DNA of 64,000 nt from Bacillus sp. NEB1478 (lineage in GTDB: Bacteria > Bacillota > Bacilli > Bacillales > Fictibacillaceae): positions 1,364,001 to 1,428,000 of the forward strand of contig NZ_CP134049.1 in assembly GCF_031582965.1 (NCBI RefSeq). The letters run 5' to 3'. Both the position numbers and the translations under genes were made by a program. Every line of letters begins with the position of its first letter. Position 1 is the first letter of the stretch. The notes beneath the pieces were generated by a model, which searched no databases, was not told where the DNA came from, and saw only the letters and a program-made list of their open reading frames with translations. Positions 28,286 through 36,969 of this stretch are shown here, in pieces.

Positions 28286-28522
28286 ATGGAATTTTCACTG
28301 AAGTGCAAGGGTAGTGTGTTTCCATGTGAAGTAACGATTGATGAAGACAACGGCCGGTATATGTTGCGAAAAGCAGATTCAAGCGGTGAATTCTTCAATA
28401 CTCCTCATGAGTTGGCTGAATGGGTGCTCAGTAACTGGAATTCAGAAGACTTTGATGATCAAGATTCCTTTCAAAAGATGCTTAATTCATTAGATACGTA
28501 CATGAATATTAAAAGTTCATGA
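28286..28522 (+). CDS. Small acidic protein in pyrimidine cluster, unknown
   Basis: A 78-residue protein, not recognised. Residues 1-35 look like a small beta hairpin module (FSLKCKGSVFPCEVTIDEDN) and the rest is helical with an acidic stretch SEDFDDQDSF. Two cysteines (C7 and C14) could bind metal or pair. AAAAGGAGAG precedes the ATG. It lies 30 bases after the 70-residue gene and 70 before the pucR-type regulator; the three are co-directional. No known enzyme of uracil degradation is missing, so a regulatory or accessory role is the likely reading. Confidence 0.7.
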   Translation: MEFSLKCKGSVFPCEVTIDEDNGRYMLRKADSSGEFFNTPHELAEWVLSNWNSEDFDDQDSFQKMLNSLDTYMNIKSS

Positions 28523-28592
28523 GCTTATGAAGAAAATACATTAAACCAATACGTGCATTCGTTTTGTCGCCTAAAGATAGGAGTGTTCAGGT

Positions 28593-30215
28593 GTGCAAAA
28601 TCATTCGAGTCTAGCAGTGAAAGATATTTTGTATAGGGACCATTTTGACAAAACAATAGTTATTGCAGGATTTGAGGGCCTGACACGCCAAGTAAAATGG
28701 GTTCATGTTGTTGAAGTCCCCAACATCAAAAAGTTGTTAAATGGAAATGAACTGATTTTATCGACAGGCGTAGTTTGGAAAGATAACCCTGCATTATTAA
28801 GTGATTTTCTGCAACAATTAATAGATTGCGGTGCTGCCGGTCTTTGTATAGAGATCGGCACGTACACTTCATCTATTCCTAAAGAGGTTGTGGATTTAGC
28901 GAACCTGCATAGATTCCCGATCATTTTATTTCTAGAAGAAGTACAATTTGTTAATATCACTCAAGATATTCACGCACAACTCATAAATCAGCATTACCAA
29001 ATGATTCAAGATTTAGAAGAGTATTCACAAAAGCTTAATAAAAAATTATTAACATTTGAAAACAGAGATGAAATGCTGAAGTTGATGTATGAATATACCG
29101 GCCTTCACATTATCATGAACACAACGTCCGCTGAAACCATTTTTTTGCCGGAATGCAGTGAAGAAACAAAACTTGAGGTTAGAGAGCGCGTCCTAAAGAA
29201 TCAAGAATCTCCATTTCTAGTAAAGCAGTCTCTTCAGGTGATGGAACAACAATATGGGGAAATATTCATTTTCTCGAAAGAACGTGAAATTAATGAATTC
29301 GATCAACTCATTCTTGATCGAACGACAACTGCGCTGTCACAGTTGTTTCTCCGTGAACTTTATGTTGAAGAAACAAAACGTACGGAAAAGTATGAGTGGA
29401 TCAACAATTGGCTAGATGGGGGATACAGTGAAAAGCAGACTATGGATAACCTTTTTTATCATGAAGGAGAAATGAGTGTTAATGGTGGTACTGTTGCGAT
29501 TTGTAAAATTCCACAACAAACGACCAATGCTGATCTAACTTATTTAATACTTTTTATCCGGTCTATTTTCGAACAGCAAGGATTTCATTTGATAACGACT
29601 GAAAGGCAAGGCTATTTCGTCTATATTTTACTAAATAAACGCGGTGTTGAAACGTGGAAACAACGCCTGAAAAACGGAATGGATAAAGTTCATCAAACCG
29701 ATTTCTTAAAGAAGCATAAGTGCAAGTTTTCAAATTTTGCAGTTGGCCAGTACAATAAAAAATTAGCTAAAATAGGGAAAAGCTACGAAACGGCTGTCGA
29801 AACTTTTCGGCTGCAAAAAAATAGTGAACTAGATCGAATGTGTATTTTTTACGAAGATTTACATATGTACCGAGTCATAAGTCTCTTTAAACAGCAGGAA
29901 AATCTTCATGAGATGATGAGAGAGTACTTGAGTCCTGTAATTGAGTATGATCGGAAATACAACGGAAAGCTGATGCAAACTCTAAAAGCCTATTTGGCGT
30001 GCAGCGGGTCGAAGAAGGAAACGGCAAAAAAATTATTCGTAGTCCGTCAGACTTTATACTATCGAATCGAAAAGCTTGAGAGACTTCTAGGAAAGGATTT
30101 TATTACAAATTTCGAAAAGCGGCTTGCAATAGAATTGATGCTATTCGTAAATGATTATTTATTTTCATCAGAATCTATGCAAAATGTAAAAACTAAAGAG
30201 CAAGTGACAACTTAA
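28593..30215 (+). CDS. PucR family transcriptional regulator of the pyrimidine cluster
   Basis: A 540-residue regulator. The N-terminal PucR domain (about residues 8-125; GNELILSTGVVW and CGAAGLCIEIGTY) senses a purine/pyrimidine metabolite in the family. The middle is GGDEF-like, and the C-terminal helix-turn-helix is LACSGSKKETAKKLFVVRQT then LYYRIEKLERLLGKDF (about 472-507). Start is GTG 28593 behind AGGAGTG. It lies between uptake/upstream catabolic genes and mmsA, so it probably activates the cluster in response to uracil or an intermediate. In B. subtilis the namesake controls purine catabolism. Confidence 0.9.
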   Translation: MQNHSSLAVKDILYRDHFDKTIVIAGFEGLTRQVKWVHVVEVPNIKKLLNGNELILSTGVVWKDNPALLSDFLQQLIDCGAAGLCIEIGTYTSSIPKEVVDLANLHRFPIILFLEEVQFVNITQDIHAQLINQHYQMIQDLEEYSQKLNKKLLTFENRDEMLKLMYEYTGLHIIMNTTSAETIFLPECSEETKLEVRERVLKNQESPFLVKQSLQVMEQQYGEIFIFSKEREINEFDQLILDRTTTALSQLFLRELYVEETKRTEKYEWINNWLDGGYSEKQTMDNLFYHEGEMSVNGGTVAICKIPQQTTNADLTYLILFIRSIFEQQGFHLITTERQGYFVYILLNKRGVETWKQRLKNGMDKVHQTDFLKKHKCKFSNFAVGQYNKKLAKIGKSYETAVETFRLQKNSELDRMCIFYEDLHMYRVISLFKQQENLHEMMREYLSPVIEYDRKYNGKLMQTLKAYLACSGSKKETAKKLFVVRQTLYYRIEKLERLLGKDFITNFEKRLAIELMLFVNDYLFSSESMQNVKTKEQVTT

Positions 30216-30335
30216 ACTCTACATTATGTGGAAGGAACAGGTAAAACAATTTAACGTTTTGTCTAATGTAACCTTTTCCTGATTTCTAGATAATTAAGGA
30301 AGCAGGGAAAGAAATCAAAAGGAGGCACAATTAGT

Positions 30336-31802
30336 ATGACAGTAACGAAAAGTGATACAAAACTGTTGAAAAATTATATTAATGGTCAATGGGTCGCATC
30401 GAATAGTACTGACGATTTAGAAGTGCCAAATCCGGCAACCGGTGAAGTTTTGGCCCGTGTGCCGATTTCAACGAAAGAAGATCTCGACAAAGCTGTTCAG
30501 GCAGCTGATGCTGCATTCCAGAAGTGGAAACATGTGCCGGTTCCAAAACGTGCTCGTATCCTGTTTAAATTCCACTATCTCTTGACAGAAAATCATGAAG
30601 AACTTGCCAAATTAGTCGTTCAGGAGAACGGTAAAGCATTTAAAGAAGCATACGGAGAAATTCAACGTGGAATTGAATGTGTTGAATTTGCTTCTGGAGC
30701 TCCAACTCATTTGATGGGTGAAACCCTATCTAACATAGCAGAAGATATTGATTCAGAGATGTTTCGATATCCGCTAGGTGTTGTAGGAGGAATTACACCT
30801 TTTAATTTTCCTATGATGGTGCCATTATGGATGTTTCCACTAGCGATTGTGTGTGGAAACACGTTTATTCTAAAACCTTCTGAAAGAACACCCATTCTAG
30901 CTAATCGTTTAGCGGAATTATTAACGGAAGCAGGTTTACCAGATGGTGTTTTCAATATCGTGCATGGTGCTCATGATGTTGTAAATGGCCTTTTGGAGCA
31001 TGATGGTATTAAAGCTATATCATTTGTCGGTTCACAGCCTGTTGCGAAATATGTATATGAAAAAGCGGCGTTAAACGGTAAAAGAGTGCAAGCCCTTTCC
31101 GGAGCTAAGAATCACCATATTGTAATGCCTGATGCAGATCTAGAAAAAACAGTTCAAAATATCATAAGTTCAACTTTTGGCAGTGCGGGTCAACGTTGTA
31201 TGGCATGCAGCGCCGTAGTAGTAGTTGGTAATAATGATAAATTTGTAGAAGAAATCCGTAAGAAAGCAGATGAGCTTACAATAGGCAGTGGATTAGATGA
31301 TGAAGTTTTATTGACGCCGATCATTAGAGATTCTCATCGACAAAAGGTACTCGGGATTATTGAAAAAGGCATTGAAGAAGGTGCGGACTTAATTCGAGAT
31401 GGCCGACGTGAAATGTCAGATTTCAATGAAGGGAATTTCCTTGGAGCAACGATATTTGATCGTGTCACACCAGAAATGACGATTGCTAAGGAGGAAATAT
31501 TTGCGCCTGTCCTCAGTATTTTACGTGCTGAAGATTTAAATGAAGGTCTAGAATACATTAGAAAGTCTAGATATGGCAATGGCGCCACACTTTATACGAA
31601 AAATGCACAAGCTGTCCGTCAATTCCGTGAAGAAGCAGATGCTGGTATGCTCGGAATTAATGTAGGTGTTCCGGCGACAATGGCTTTCTTCCCGTTTTCT
31701 GGGTGGAAAGATTCTTTCTATGGAGATCTCCATGTGAACGGTAAAGATGGCATCAATTTCTATACCCGTAAAAAAATGATTACATCTCGTTACGATTACT
31801 AA
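30336..31802 (+). CDS. mmsA: CoA-acylating (methyl)malonate-semialdehyde dehydrogenase
   Basis: A 488-residue aldehyde dehydrogenase of the MmsA/IolA branch. The catalytic cysteine is Cys288 in [30 protein letters not shown] binds the cofactor; the family lacks the usual general-base glutamate of other ALDHs ([14 protein letters not shown] instead). It oxidises malonate semialdehyde (from beta-alanine) to acetyl-CoA with NAD and CoA. AAAGGAGG precedes the ATG. With the downstream aminotransferase it completes uracil catabolism; valine or inositol breakdown would be alternative roles but those genes are not nearby. Confidence 0.92.
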   Translation: MTVTKSDTKLLKNYINGQWVASNSTDDLEVPNPATGEVLARVPISTKEDLDKAVQAADAAFQKWKHVPVPKRARILFKFHYLLTENHEELAKLVVQENGKAFKEAYGEIQRGIECVEFASGAPTHLMGETLSNIAEDIDSEMFRYPLGVVGGITPFNFPMMVPLWMFPLAIVCGNTFILKPSERTPILANRLAELLTEAGLPDGVFNIVHGAHDVVNGLLEHDGIKAISFVGSQPVAKYVYEKAALNGKRVQALSGAKNHHIVMPDADLEKTVQNIISSTFGSAGQRCMACSAVVVVGNNDKFVEEIRKKADELTIGSGLDDEVLLTPIIRDSHRQKVLGIIEKGIEEGADLIRDGRREMSDFNEGNFLGATIFDRVTPEMTIAKEEIFAPVLSILRAEDLNEGLEYIRKSRYGNGATLYTKNAQAVRQFREEADAGMLGINVGVPATMAFFPFSGWKDSFYGDLHVNGKDGINFYTRKKMITSRYDY

Positions 31803-31816
31803 AGGGGTGGAGAATA

Positions 31817-33178
31817 ATGGTTCCTAAAGTCGATCAATCCCAAGATGTCCGAAAAAAAGATGATCAGTTTGTCTGGCATTCTATGAAACCCTATAATCCG
31901 AACTCAACTATGGTTGTTACGAGTTCCAAGGGTGCCTGGGTAACTGATATAAACGGTGATAAATATTTAGATGCAATGGCTGGTTTGTGGTGTGTAAACG
32001 TAGGTTATGGCAGAACAGAACTTGCAGATGCTGCTTATGAACAATTGAAGGAAATGGCATACTTTCCTTTAACCCATAGTCACTTGCCAGCTGTAAAACT
32101 AGCTGAAAAGTTAAATGAAATGCTCGGCGGGGATTATGTTATCTTTTTTTCTAACAGCGGGTCTGAAGCGAATGAAGCTGCTTTTAAAATCGCAAGACAA
32201 TACCACCAGCAAAAAGGACAAAATAATCGATACAAAATTGTTTCACGTTATCGTGCTTATCATGGCAATTCAATGGGGGCCTTAGCAGCAACGGGTCAAG
32301 CACAGAGAAAATACAAATATGAGCCGCTTGCACCTGGGTTTCTTCATGTTTCACCTCCAGACACTTATCGGATGCTTGATTCTGATCTGGAGGATGCACA
32401 TAAAATGGCTTGTGTACAAGAAATCGATCGGATGATGACGTGGGAACTTAGTGAGACAGTAGCAGCGATGATTATGGAACCTATTATTACAGGTGGCGGC
32501 GTGTTGATGCCTCCTGATGGATACATGAAGGCAGTCAAAGAAACCTGCGATAAACATGGTGCTCTACTTATTGTAGATGAAGTTATCTGCGGGTTTGGTC
32601 GAACAGGAAAGTCATTTGGCTTTATGAATTATGATGTGCAGCCGGACATCATTACAATGGCAAAAGGCATAACATCTGCTTACTTGCCGCTTTCTGCAAC
32701 AGCGGTAAAGAAAGAGGTGTATGAGGCGTTTAAAGGAAATGATGAATACGATTTCTTTAGACATATCAACACATTCGGCGGTAATCCTGCAGCTTGTGCA
32801 CTGGCTTTGAAAAATCTTGAAATCATGGAAAATGAAAAGCTGTTCGATCGTTCTAGAGAATTAGGTGATCTATTATTAAACGAATTACAAACTCGATTAC
32901 AAAACAATCCATATGTTGGTGATATTCGCGGTAAGGGACTTCTCGTCGGCATTGAACTTGTAAAAGATAAGGAAACGAAAGAGCCGCTTGCATCAAACGC
33001 TGTAAATGAAGTGATCGGAATCTGTAAAAAGAATGGACTGATCATCGGGAAAAACGGGGTGACAGTAGCAGGCTATAATAATGTATTAACAATAGCGCCT
33101 CCGTTAAGTATTGAAAACGATGATTTAGCATTTATCATTCAAACTCTCTCAAATGGATTGAAGGCATTAGTAAATTAA
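31817..33178 (+). CDS. Beta-alanine--pyruvate aminotransferase (class III, omega-transaminase)
   Basis: A 453-residue PLP enzyme of class III. FFSNSGSEANEAAFKIA (about 112-128) binds the PLP phosphate, LLIVDEVICGFGRTG holds the cofactor aspartate, and the Schiff-base lysine is Lys283 in TMAKGITSAYLPLSA. It transfers the amino group of beta-alanine to pyruvate or similar, giving malonate semialdehyde for the MmsA enzyme encoded 14 bases upstream. GGGGTGGAG precedes the ATG. Related family members act on GABA or taurine; the operon context makes beta-alanine the best substrate. Confidence 0.9.
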   Translation: MVPKVDQSQDVRKKDDQFVWHSMKPYNPNSTMVVTSSKGAWVTDINGDKYLDAMAGLWCVNVGYGRTELADAAYEQLKEMAYFPLTHSHLPAVKLAEKLNEMLGGDYVIFFSNSGSEANEAAFKIARQYHQQKGQNNRYKIVSRYRAYHGNSMGALAATGQAQRKYKYEPLAPGFLHVSPPDTYRMLDSDLEDAHKMACVQEIDRMMTWELSETVAAMIMEPIITGGGVLMPPDGYMKAVKETCDKHGALLIVDEVICGFGRTGKSFGFMNYDVQPDIITMAKGITSAYLPLSATAVKKEVYEAFKGNDEYDFFRHINTFGGNPAACALALKNLEIMENEKLFDRSRELGDLLLNELQTRLQNNPYVGDIRGKGLLVGIELVKDKETKEPLASNAVNEVIGICKKNGLIIGKNGVTVAGYNNVLTIAPPLSIENDDLAFIIQTLSNGLKALVN

Positions 33179-33191
33179 AGGATAAACAAAA

Positions 33192-33334
33192 GTGAAAATA
33201 ATTAAATTGGATTTAGAGAAACTGATGCTAGCGTTATCTTTAGACAACTTTACAATTGAAAACAGACATTTAAACGGTTGTCATTAGAATTGGATGAGGA
33301 TAGAAAAGTTTTTGTCTATTATTTAAATGGATAA
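33192..33334 (+). pseudogene. Degenerate short coding remnant after the aminotransferase gene
   Basis: A GTG (33192) behind AAAGGATAAAC opens a 31-codon frame reading KIIKLDLEKLMLALSLDNF that stops at 33287; a neighbouring frame continues with RLSLELDEDRKVFVYYLNG to a stop at 33334. The two pieces look like one small protein split by a frameshift. No family is recognised with confidence. Confidence 0.3.
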
Positions 33335-33344
33335 TCATTTCGAG

Positions 33345-33378
33345 AATAGCATTGTCTTGATATGACAGTGCTATTTTC
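33345..33378 (+). terminator. Hairpin terminating the pyrimidine cluster
   Basis: AATAGCATTGTC pairs with GACAGTGCTATT (one G-U) around a seven-base loop; the T-run is short. Confidence 0.6.
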
Positions 33379-33467
33379 ATATTCAAGAAGGCGTGATAAA
33401 AGAACACTTAGGTAGCCAAGTGTTCTAGGGATGCGGACTACTTATTTTTTTAGTGTTTCTTCTATAT

Positions 33468-34331
33468 TTAAGGGTTCAAAATGTTGTTTTGTAGATCTTT
33501 CATGGCATGATGAAGACTTGAAAAAGTCGGGATATCTTTCATATCTATACCAAGCTGGACCATGGTTTGAGCGATTTCCGGTCTTAAACCAGTCAACACA
33601 GTCTCAATCCCAGTTAGTTTTAAAGCATTTACAACTTTGAATATCCGGTCTGCTACCATAGTGTCTATAATAGGTACTCCGGATAGATCGATTATTAAAA
33701 AAGACAAGTCATATTCGGTTCCTTTGTTTAGGGCTTTATTCATAAGTTCTTGTGCCCTCTTTGTGTCAATATCTCCTACAAGAGGAAGAACTCCGATTTC
33801 ATCCGTTACTTTTATAAGGGGAATAGAGAGTTCTAATGCGGTTGCCTCTGCTGCGTTTATTCTTGTGTAATATTGGCGTGAGTAGGAAACACTCAACCAA
33901 TGTATCGCACGATCGACCACGAAGTTAAAGCGCGAAAGAATCGCATAAAAATCGTCAAGAGATAGATTAAAGTTTTCTGCTTCATCTTTAATAATAGTAC
34001 CAATTGTATCTCGATTGATGCGTACCTCTTCTAAAGCGATCTCAATAGGTAAATCTAAATCAACTAGCAAATTTACTGCGTTTGTTCCCCATTCTTTTAA
34101 AGTATTAAAAGATACCTCAAGATCTTCGGTAACAGAAAGTGCATAAATTTCTATAAGATTATGCCGCCATTCAAATAAATTATCATTCACTTGATTTGAA
34201 TATTTTTGAATGTTAGTTCTTGAAATTTGTTCAATCAGTTCTTCTTTGACACTCAATATTTTAGTAGATATTTTTTGAGCCTTGTTTCGATCAATAGTAG
34301 TATATGAACTCAATTTTAGGAATGCCCCCAC
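33468..34331 (-). CDS. RsbR-family STAS protein (stressosome co-antagonist paralogue)
   Basis: A 287-residue protein: N-terminal globin-like sensory region (about 20-160, helical) and C-terminal STAS domain (about 170-280). The STAS segment has LIIDLSGVPIIDTMVADRIF, in which the phosphorylatable Ser/Thr positions of RsbR proteins are retained, and VLTGLRPEIAQTMVQLGID. Such proteins build the stressosome that releases the RsbT kinase activator and turns on sigma-B. No rsbS or rsbT lies beside it, so it is a lone paralogue like B. subtilis RsbRB-RD. The start is uncertain: GTG 34331 overlaps its own purine tract and a TTG lies six codons in. Confidence 0.87.
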   Translation of the reverse strand: MGAFLKLSSYTTIDRNKAQKISTKILSVKEELIEQISRTNIQKYSNQVNDNLFEWRHNLIEIYALSVTEDLEVSFNTLKEWGTNAVNLLVDLDLPIEIALEEVRINRDTIGTIIKDEAENFNLSLDDFYAILSRFNFVVDRAIHWLSVSYSRQYYTRINAAEATALELSIPLIKVTDEIGVLPLVGDIDTKRAQELMNKALNKGTEYDLSFLIIDLSGVPIIDTMVADRIFKVVNALKLTGIETVLTGLRPEIAQTMVQLGIDMKDIPTFSSLHHAMKDLQNNILNP

Positions 34332-34540
34332 AACAATATTTCCTTTTATCTTACCACAAGATTAATAAAGGACATTAAATTATTCTGTGTTAAGTTATTC
34401 CACTCAATAATTATGTAACGTAATAATGATTTGCCAATAAATAAATTATATGTAATTTGGGAAGGTGTTTTTTATGTCAGTTGAACGTGGTGCAATGATC
34501 AGATCCATAATGGAGTGGAAGATGCGATACTCATAACAAA

Positions 34541-35435
34541 ATGGATAAAACGGACTACATACAAAAAATTGAACATTGGATTTCTGGTGAATTTAAAAAG
34601 GTAAATAAGGGTTTTACAGGAAACTATGAAACCATCAAATCATCTGAACATGAAGTCGTTCTTCGGCTACCAGCAGAAGATGAGACATTCTACTTTAAGT
34701 CGACAGGGAAGGCATGGGCGTATGAAAGTCCGCTCAGCGCCCATTTATCATTATATCAGCCAAGAAAAACGACTGATATCGATGAAGGAGATATCAGGAA
34801 CTCTATTAAGACAAAAGAGAGACAAGAAAGTTTGGCAGAGAGCTCTTAGGGAATATGCCGAACTGCAGGTGAAGGAAGTAAAGCACATACAAGAGCTTAT
34901 TGATCTTGGTGTTCCTGACAGGAGAATTTTTGTCCTGAAGAAACAGATTAACCAACAAGAAGAGATGTGCCAGACGGGGCTTAGTGTAGAAGAAACTAAG
35001 ACCATTATTAAATTGAGGTCAGAATTGGTGGGAATGTGCGATTTGATGGAGGGATTGATACCGCCATCACTTGATCATGGAGATTTACACACGGCTAATA
35101 TCTATGATCGAGAAGGGAAATCTGTTTTTATTGATTAGGGAGATGCTTCTGTCACACATCCATTCTTCAGCACTCGTATTTTCTGGAATTCCCTCTATGA
35201 GCTGATTGAGGATGATGAGGACTGGCTGGACATGACCAATGAATTCCGAACGTATTATTTAGAGCCATGGACTGCTTTTGGAAAAATGGAAGAGCTTGAA
35301 AAGTTATTGAAGGTTTCCGGTCAGCTCGGATGCCTGCACCGAGGAATCGGATGGCACCTTTATACTCTTCCCTTTCAGGATTTTCCAGAGTTCAAGAAAA
35401 GACCGGCACAGTGGCACAGTGCTAAATTTAATTGA
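34541..35435 (+). pseudogene. Phosphotransferase (APH/choline-kinase fold) pseudogene
   Basis: Two lesions break one gene. The first part (34541-34849, MDKTDYIQKIEHWISGEFKK) shifts frame near 34780-34800; the second frame continues ALREYAELQVKEVKHIQELI and LDHGDLHTANIYDREGKSVF. There the motif expected as FIDWGDA reads FID-stop-GDA, a TGG to TAG change at 35136-35138. The rest (to WHSAKFN) runs on to 35435. The catalytic HGDLHTAN is intact, so decay is recent. Residues before 34541, in another frame behind GGGAAGGTG, suggest further damage at the 5' end. The family phosphorylates aminoglycosides or other small hydroxyl compounds. Confidence 0.85.
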
Positions 35436-35436
35436 A

Positions 35437-35949
35437 TCAACTAGTTGAAGTCCTTTTGTAAGGGTGTTTCTTTTCAATAATGTTCGAAAGCCAAATATTA
35501 GCGGCAAATACAACTAAATATACGAAAAAAGATAAATATAATTTCCAGCCTGTATACGTAAAAACATGAAATTTCACTGAAATCCATTCTATAGAAATCG
35601 CTACCCCTGCCCAAAAAATAATATAAGATAGATTCCTTAGGCCTTTGGGTTTGTATTGTTGATAAATATTTACTACAAAGTAAGGAAGAGTGGGGTAAGT
35701 TGCAAAGTGTAATATTACATCAAATAATTCATGCGTTTTATGGTCGACCGTAAAGTAAAAATCATTTGGTTTTACACTAATGGTAATATCAGCCACCAAA
35801 GCAAGGAAGACATTAAATGTCCAAATAATAATTATGGTAACAATAGACAAGCGTTTAGGTAAAATAAACATAATGGTCCAAGAAAGCACTGTGGAAATGA
35901 TAATAAATATTTCATTTGCATCAAATTTCTCAGGAAGAGGTAAAATCAT
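35437..35949 (-). CDS. CBO0543-like membrane protein, type A (pair 1)
   Basis: A 170-residue protein with five to six helices. It shares FDANEIFIIIS, TISVKPNDFYF, IEWISVKFHVFTYTGW and a final helix with the proteins at 47547 and 53063, all apparently of the CBO0543 family. Function unknown. Its ATG overlaps the stop of the upstream gene by four bases (ATGA) with GAGGTGAAT as ribosome binding site, so the two are coupled. Related pairs flank the germinant receptor operon at 49-53 kb; here no ger gene is adjacent. Confidence 0.75.
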   Translation of the reverse strand: MILPLPEKFDANEIFIIISTVLSWTIMFILPKRLSIVTIIIIWTFNVFLALVADITISVKPNDFYFTVDHKTHELFDVILHFATYPTLPYFVVNIYQQYKPKGLRNLSYIIFWAGVAISIEWISVKFHVFTYTGWKLYLSFFVYLVVFAANIWLSNIIEKKHPYKRTSTS

Positions 35950-36431
35950 ATCGTATTCACCTCTTTATTTTTATAAATAAGCTTTTCTAAATAAAAGGAG
36001 TAAATAGCCAATAAGAAAATAATTAGACTATATCTGGAATATGAATAAAATACATTCCAATTAACCCATTTCAAATATCCAATATGAACGAAATATATTT
36101 CACTTGAAACAAGCGCTGTTAAGAAGATAAAGAGATAAATAAGTTTACTGAAAATAGTTCTCTTAGAGAACAAAATATAAATTAACCATAAAAGTAATGC
36201 TGGCTTAAGTGAAAACTCTGGAACTTTTTGTATCCAAAAAATGAATTGACTTGTTGGATCTTGCTTTGTAAGTTTTAAATTTAAATTAATGATTACACCT
36301 GTATTTGTAATAAGAATATTTGAGAAAAAATAACATCCCAAGACGTTAGTAACGTTCATTTTCTTCATCAATATGTACAAAGAAATAAAGGATAATATTG
36401 CTAACATAAGAAAAAGCCACAATGTTTTCAT
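35946..36431 (-). CDS. CBO0543-like membrane protein, type B (pair 1)
   Basis: A 161-residue protein, almost entirely hydrophobic with about five helices. It aligns by position and by a short NLNLKLTK motif after helix 2 with the type B members at 48037 (MNFKLIKI) and 53557 (MNFKTLII), and ends with a helix after WVNWNVFYSYSRYS. Function unknown. It precedes and overlaps the type A partner. The promoter side (36432-36640) shows no other gene. Confidence 0.7.
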   Translation of the reverse strand: MKTLWLFLMLAILSFISLYILMKKMNVTNVLGCYFFSNILITNTGVIINLNLKLTKQDPTSQFIFWIQKVPEFSLKPALLLWLIYILFSKRTIFSKLIYLFIFLTALVSSEIYFVHIGYLKWVNWNVFYSYSRYSLIIFLLAIYSFYLEKLIYKNKEVNTI

Positions 36432-36640
36432 TTAGTCACCATCTTTATTTTATATGAACATTATTTTATACATAAAGTTTCTAAAATACACAGGATCTAA
36501 AGAAAACAAAAGGAAACGTATGATGAACTTTGGCAACCCAAAAAGATTCCATTGTCTTTTAAACTTTATCGGATTGATTTTTAACCAGCTCTGATATTGA
36601 TTTTGCTAATACAAAATGACTTAGTCTTATATAAGAATCT

Positions 36641-36715
36641 GGTGCATTTCTTAAAATGGAGAAATGTACTCTTTTTTAATTTTAGAGGTATGTTAGGATT
36701 AATTGAATAATGTTA
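36641..36715 (+). repeat. Cassette-boundary-like element, copy A
   Basis: Hairpin GTGCATTTC/GAAATGTAC with T-run (36641-36677), followed by a degenerate tail TTAGGATTAATTGAATAA. It is upstream of the broken mini-gene and gntP, in their direction. Confidence 0.55.
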
Positions 36716-36746
36716 AATTATGTATTAAATATTGAGGTGAACATTA

Positions 36747-36904
36747 ATGGCTAAGGTTATGAATATGATAAGTAATTTACTATTAGATGTTTTCTCTTCT
36801 GTAAAAGGCTTTTTGTAGGTTTTATTGTGATTGGGTTAGTGATTGTATTGATCACCGGTATAGATTACTTATTGATTGCTGTATTTGATGCAATTAATTT
36901 GTGA
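36747..36904 (+). pseudogene. Small membrane protein gene with a likely one-base frameshift
   Basis: ATG 36747 behind GAGGTGAAC gives AKVMNMISNLLLDVFSSVKG then stops at 36818. If the five-T tract at about 36811 had one more T, the frame would continue GFIVIGLVIVLITGIDYLLI then AVFDAINL to a stop at 36904, forming a 52-residue protein with one or two helices. Either a true frameshift, programmed slippage, or a sequencing error. The family is not recognised. Confidence 0.5.
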
Positions 36905-36969
36905 AAAACTTAATTTAGCACTTAAAAATGGTTACTGTGTATATAGAAGGAAGGGTGGAGTGATCAACG

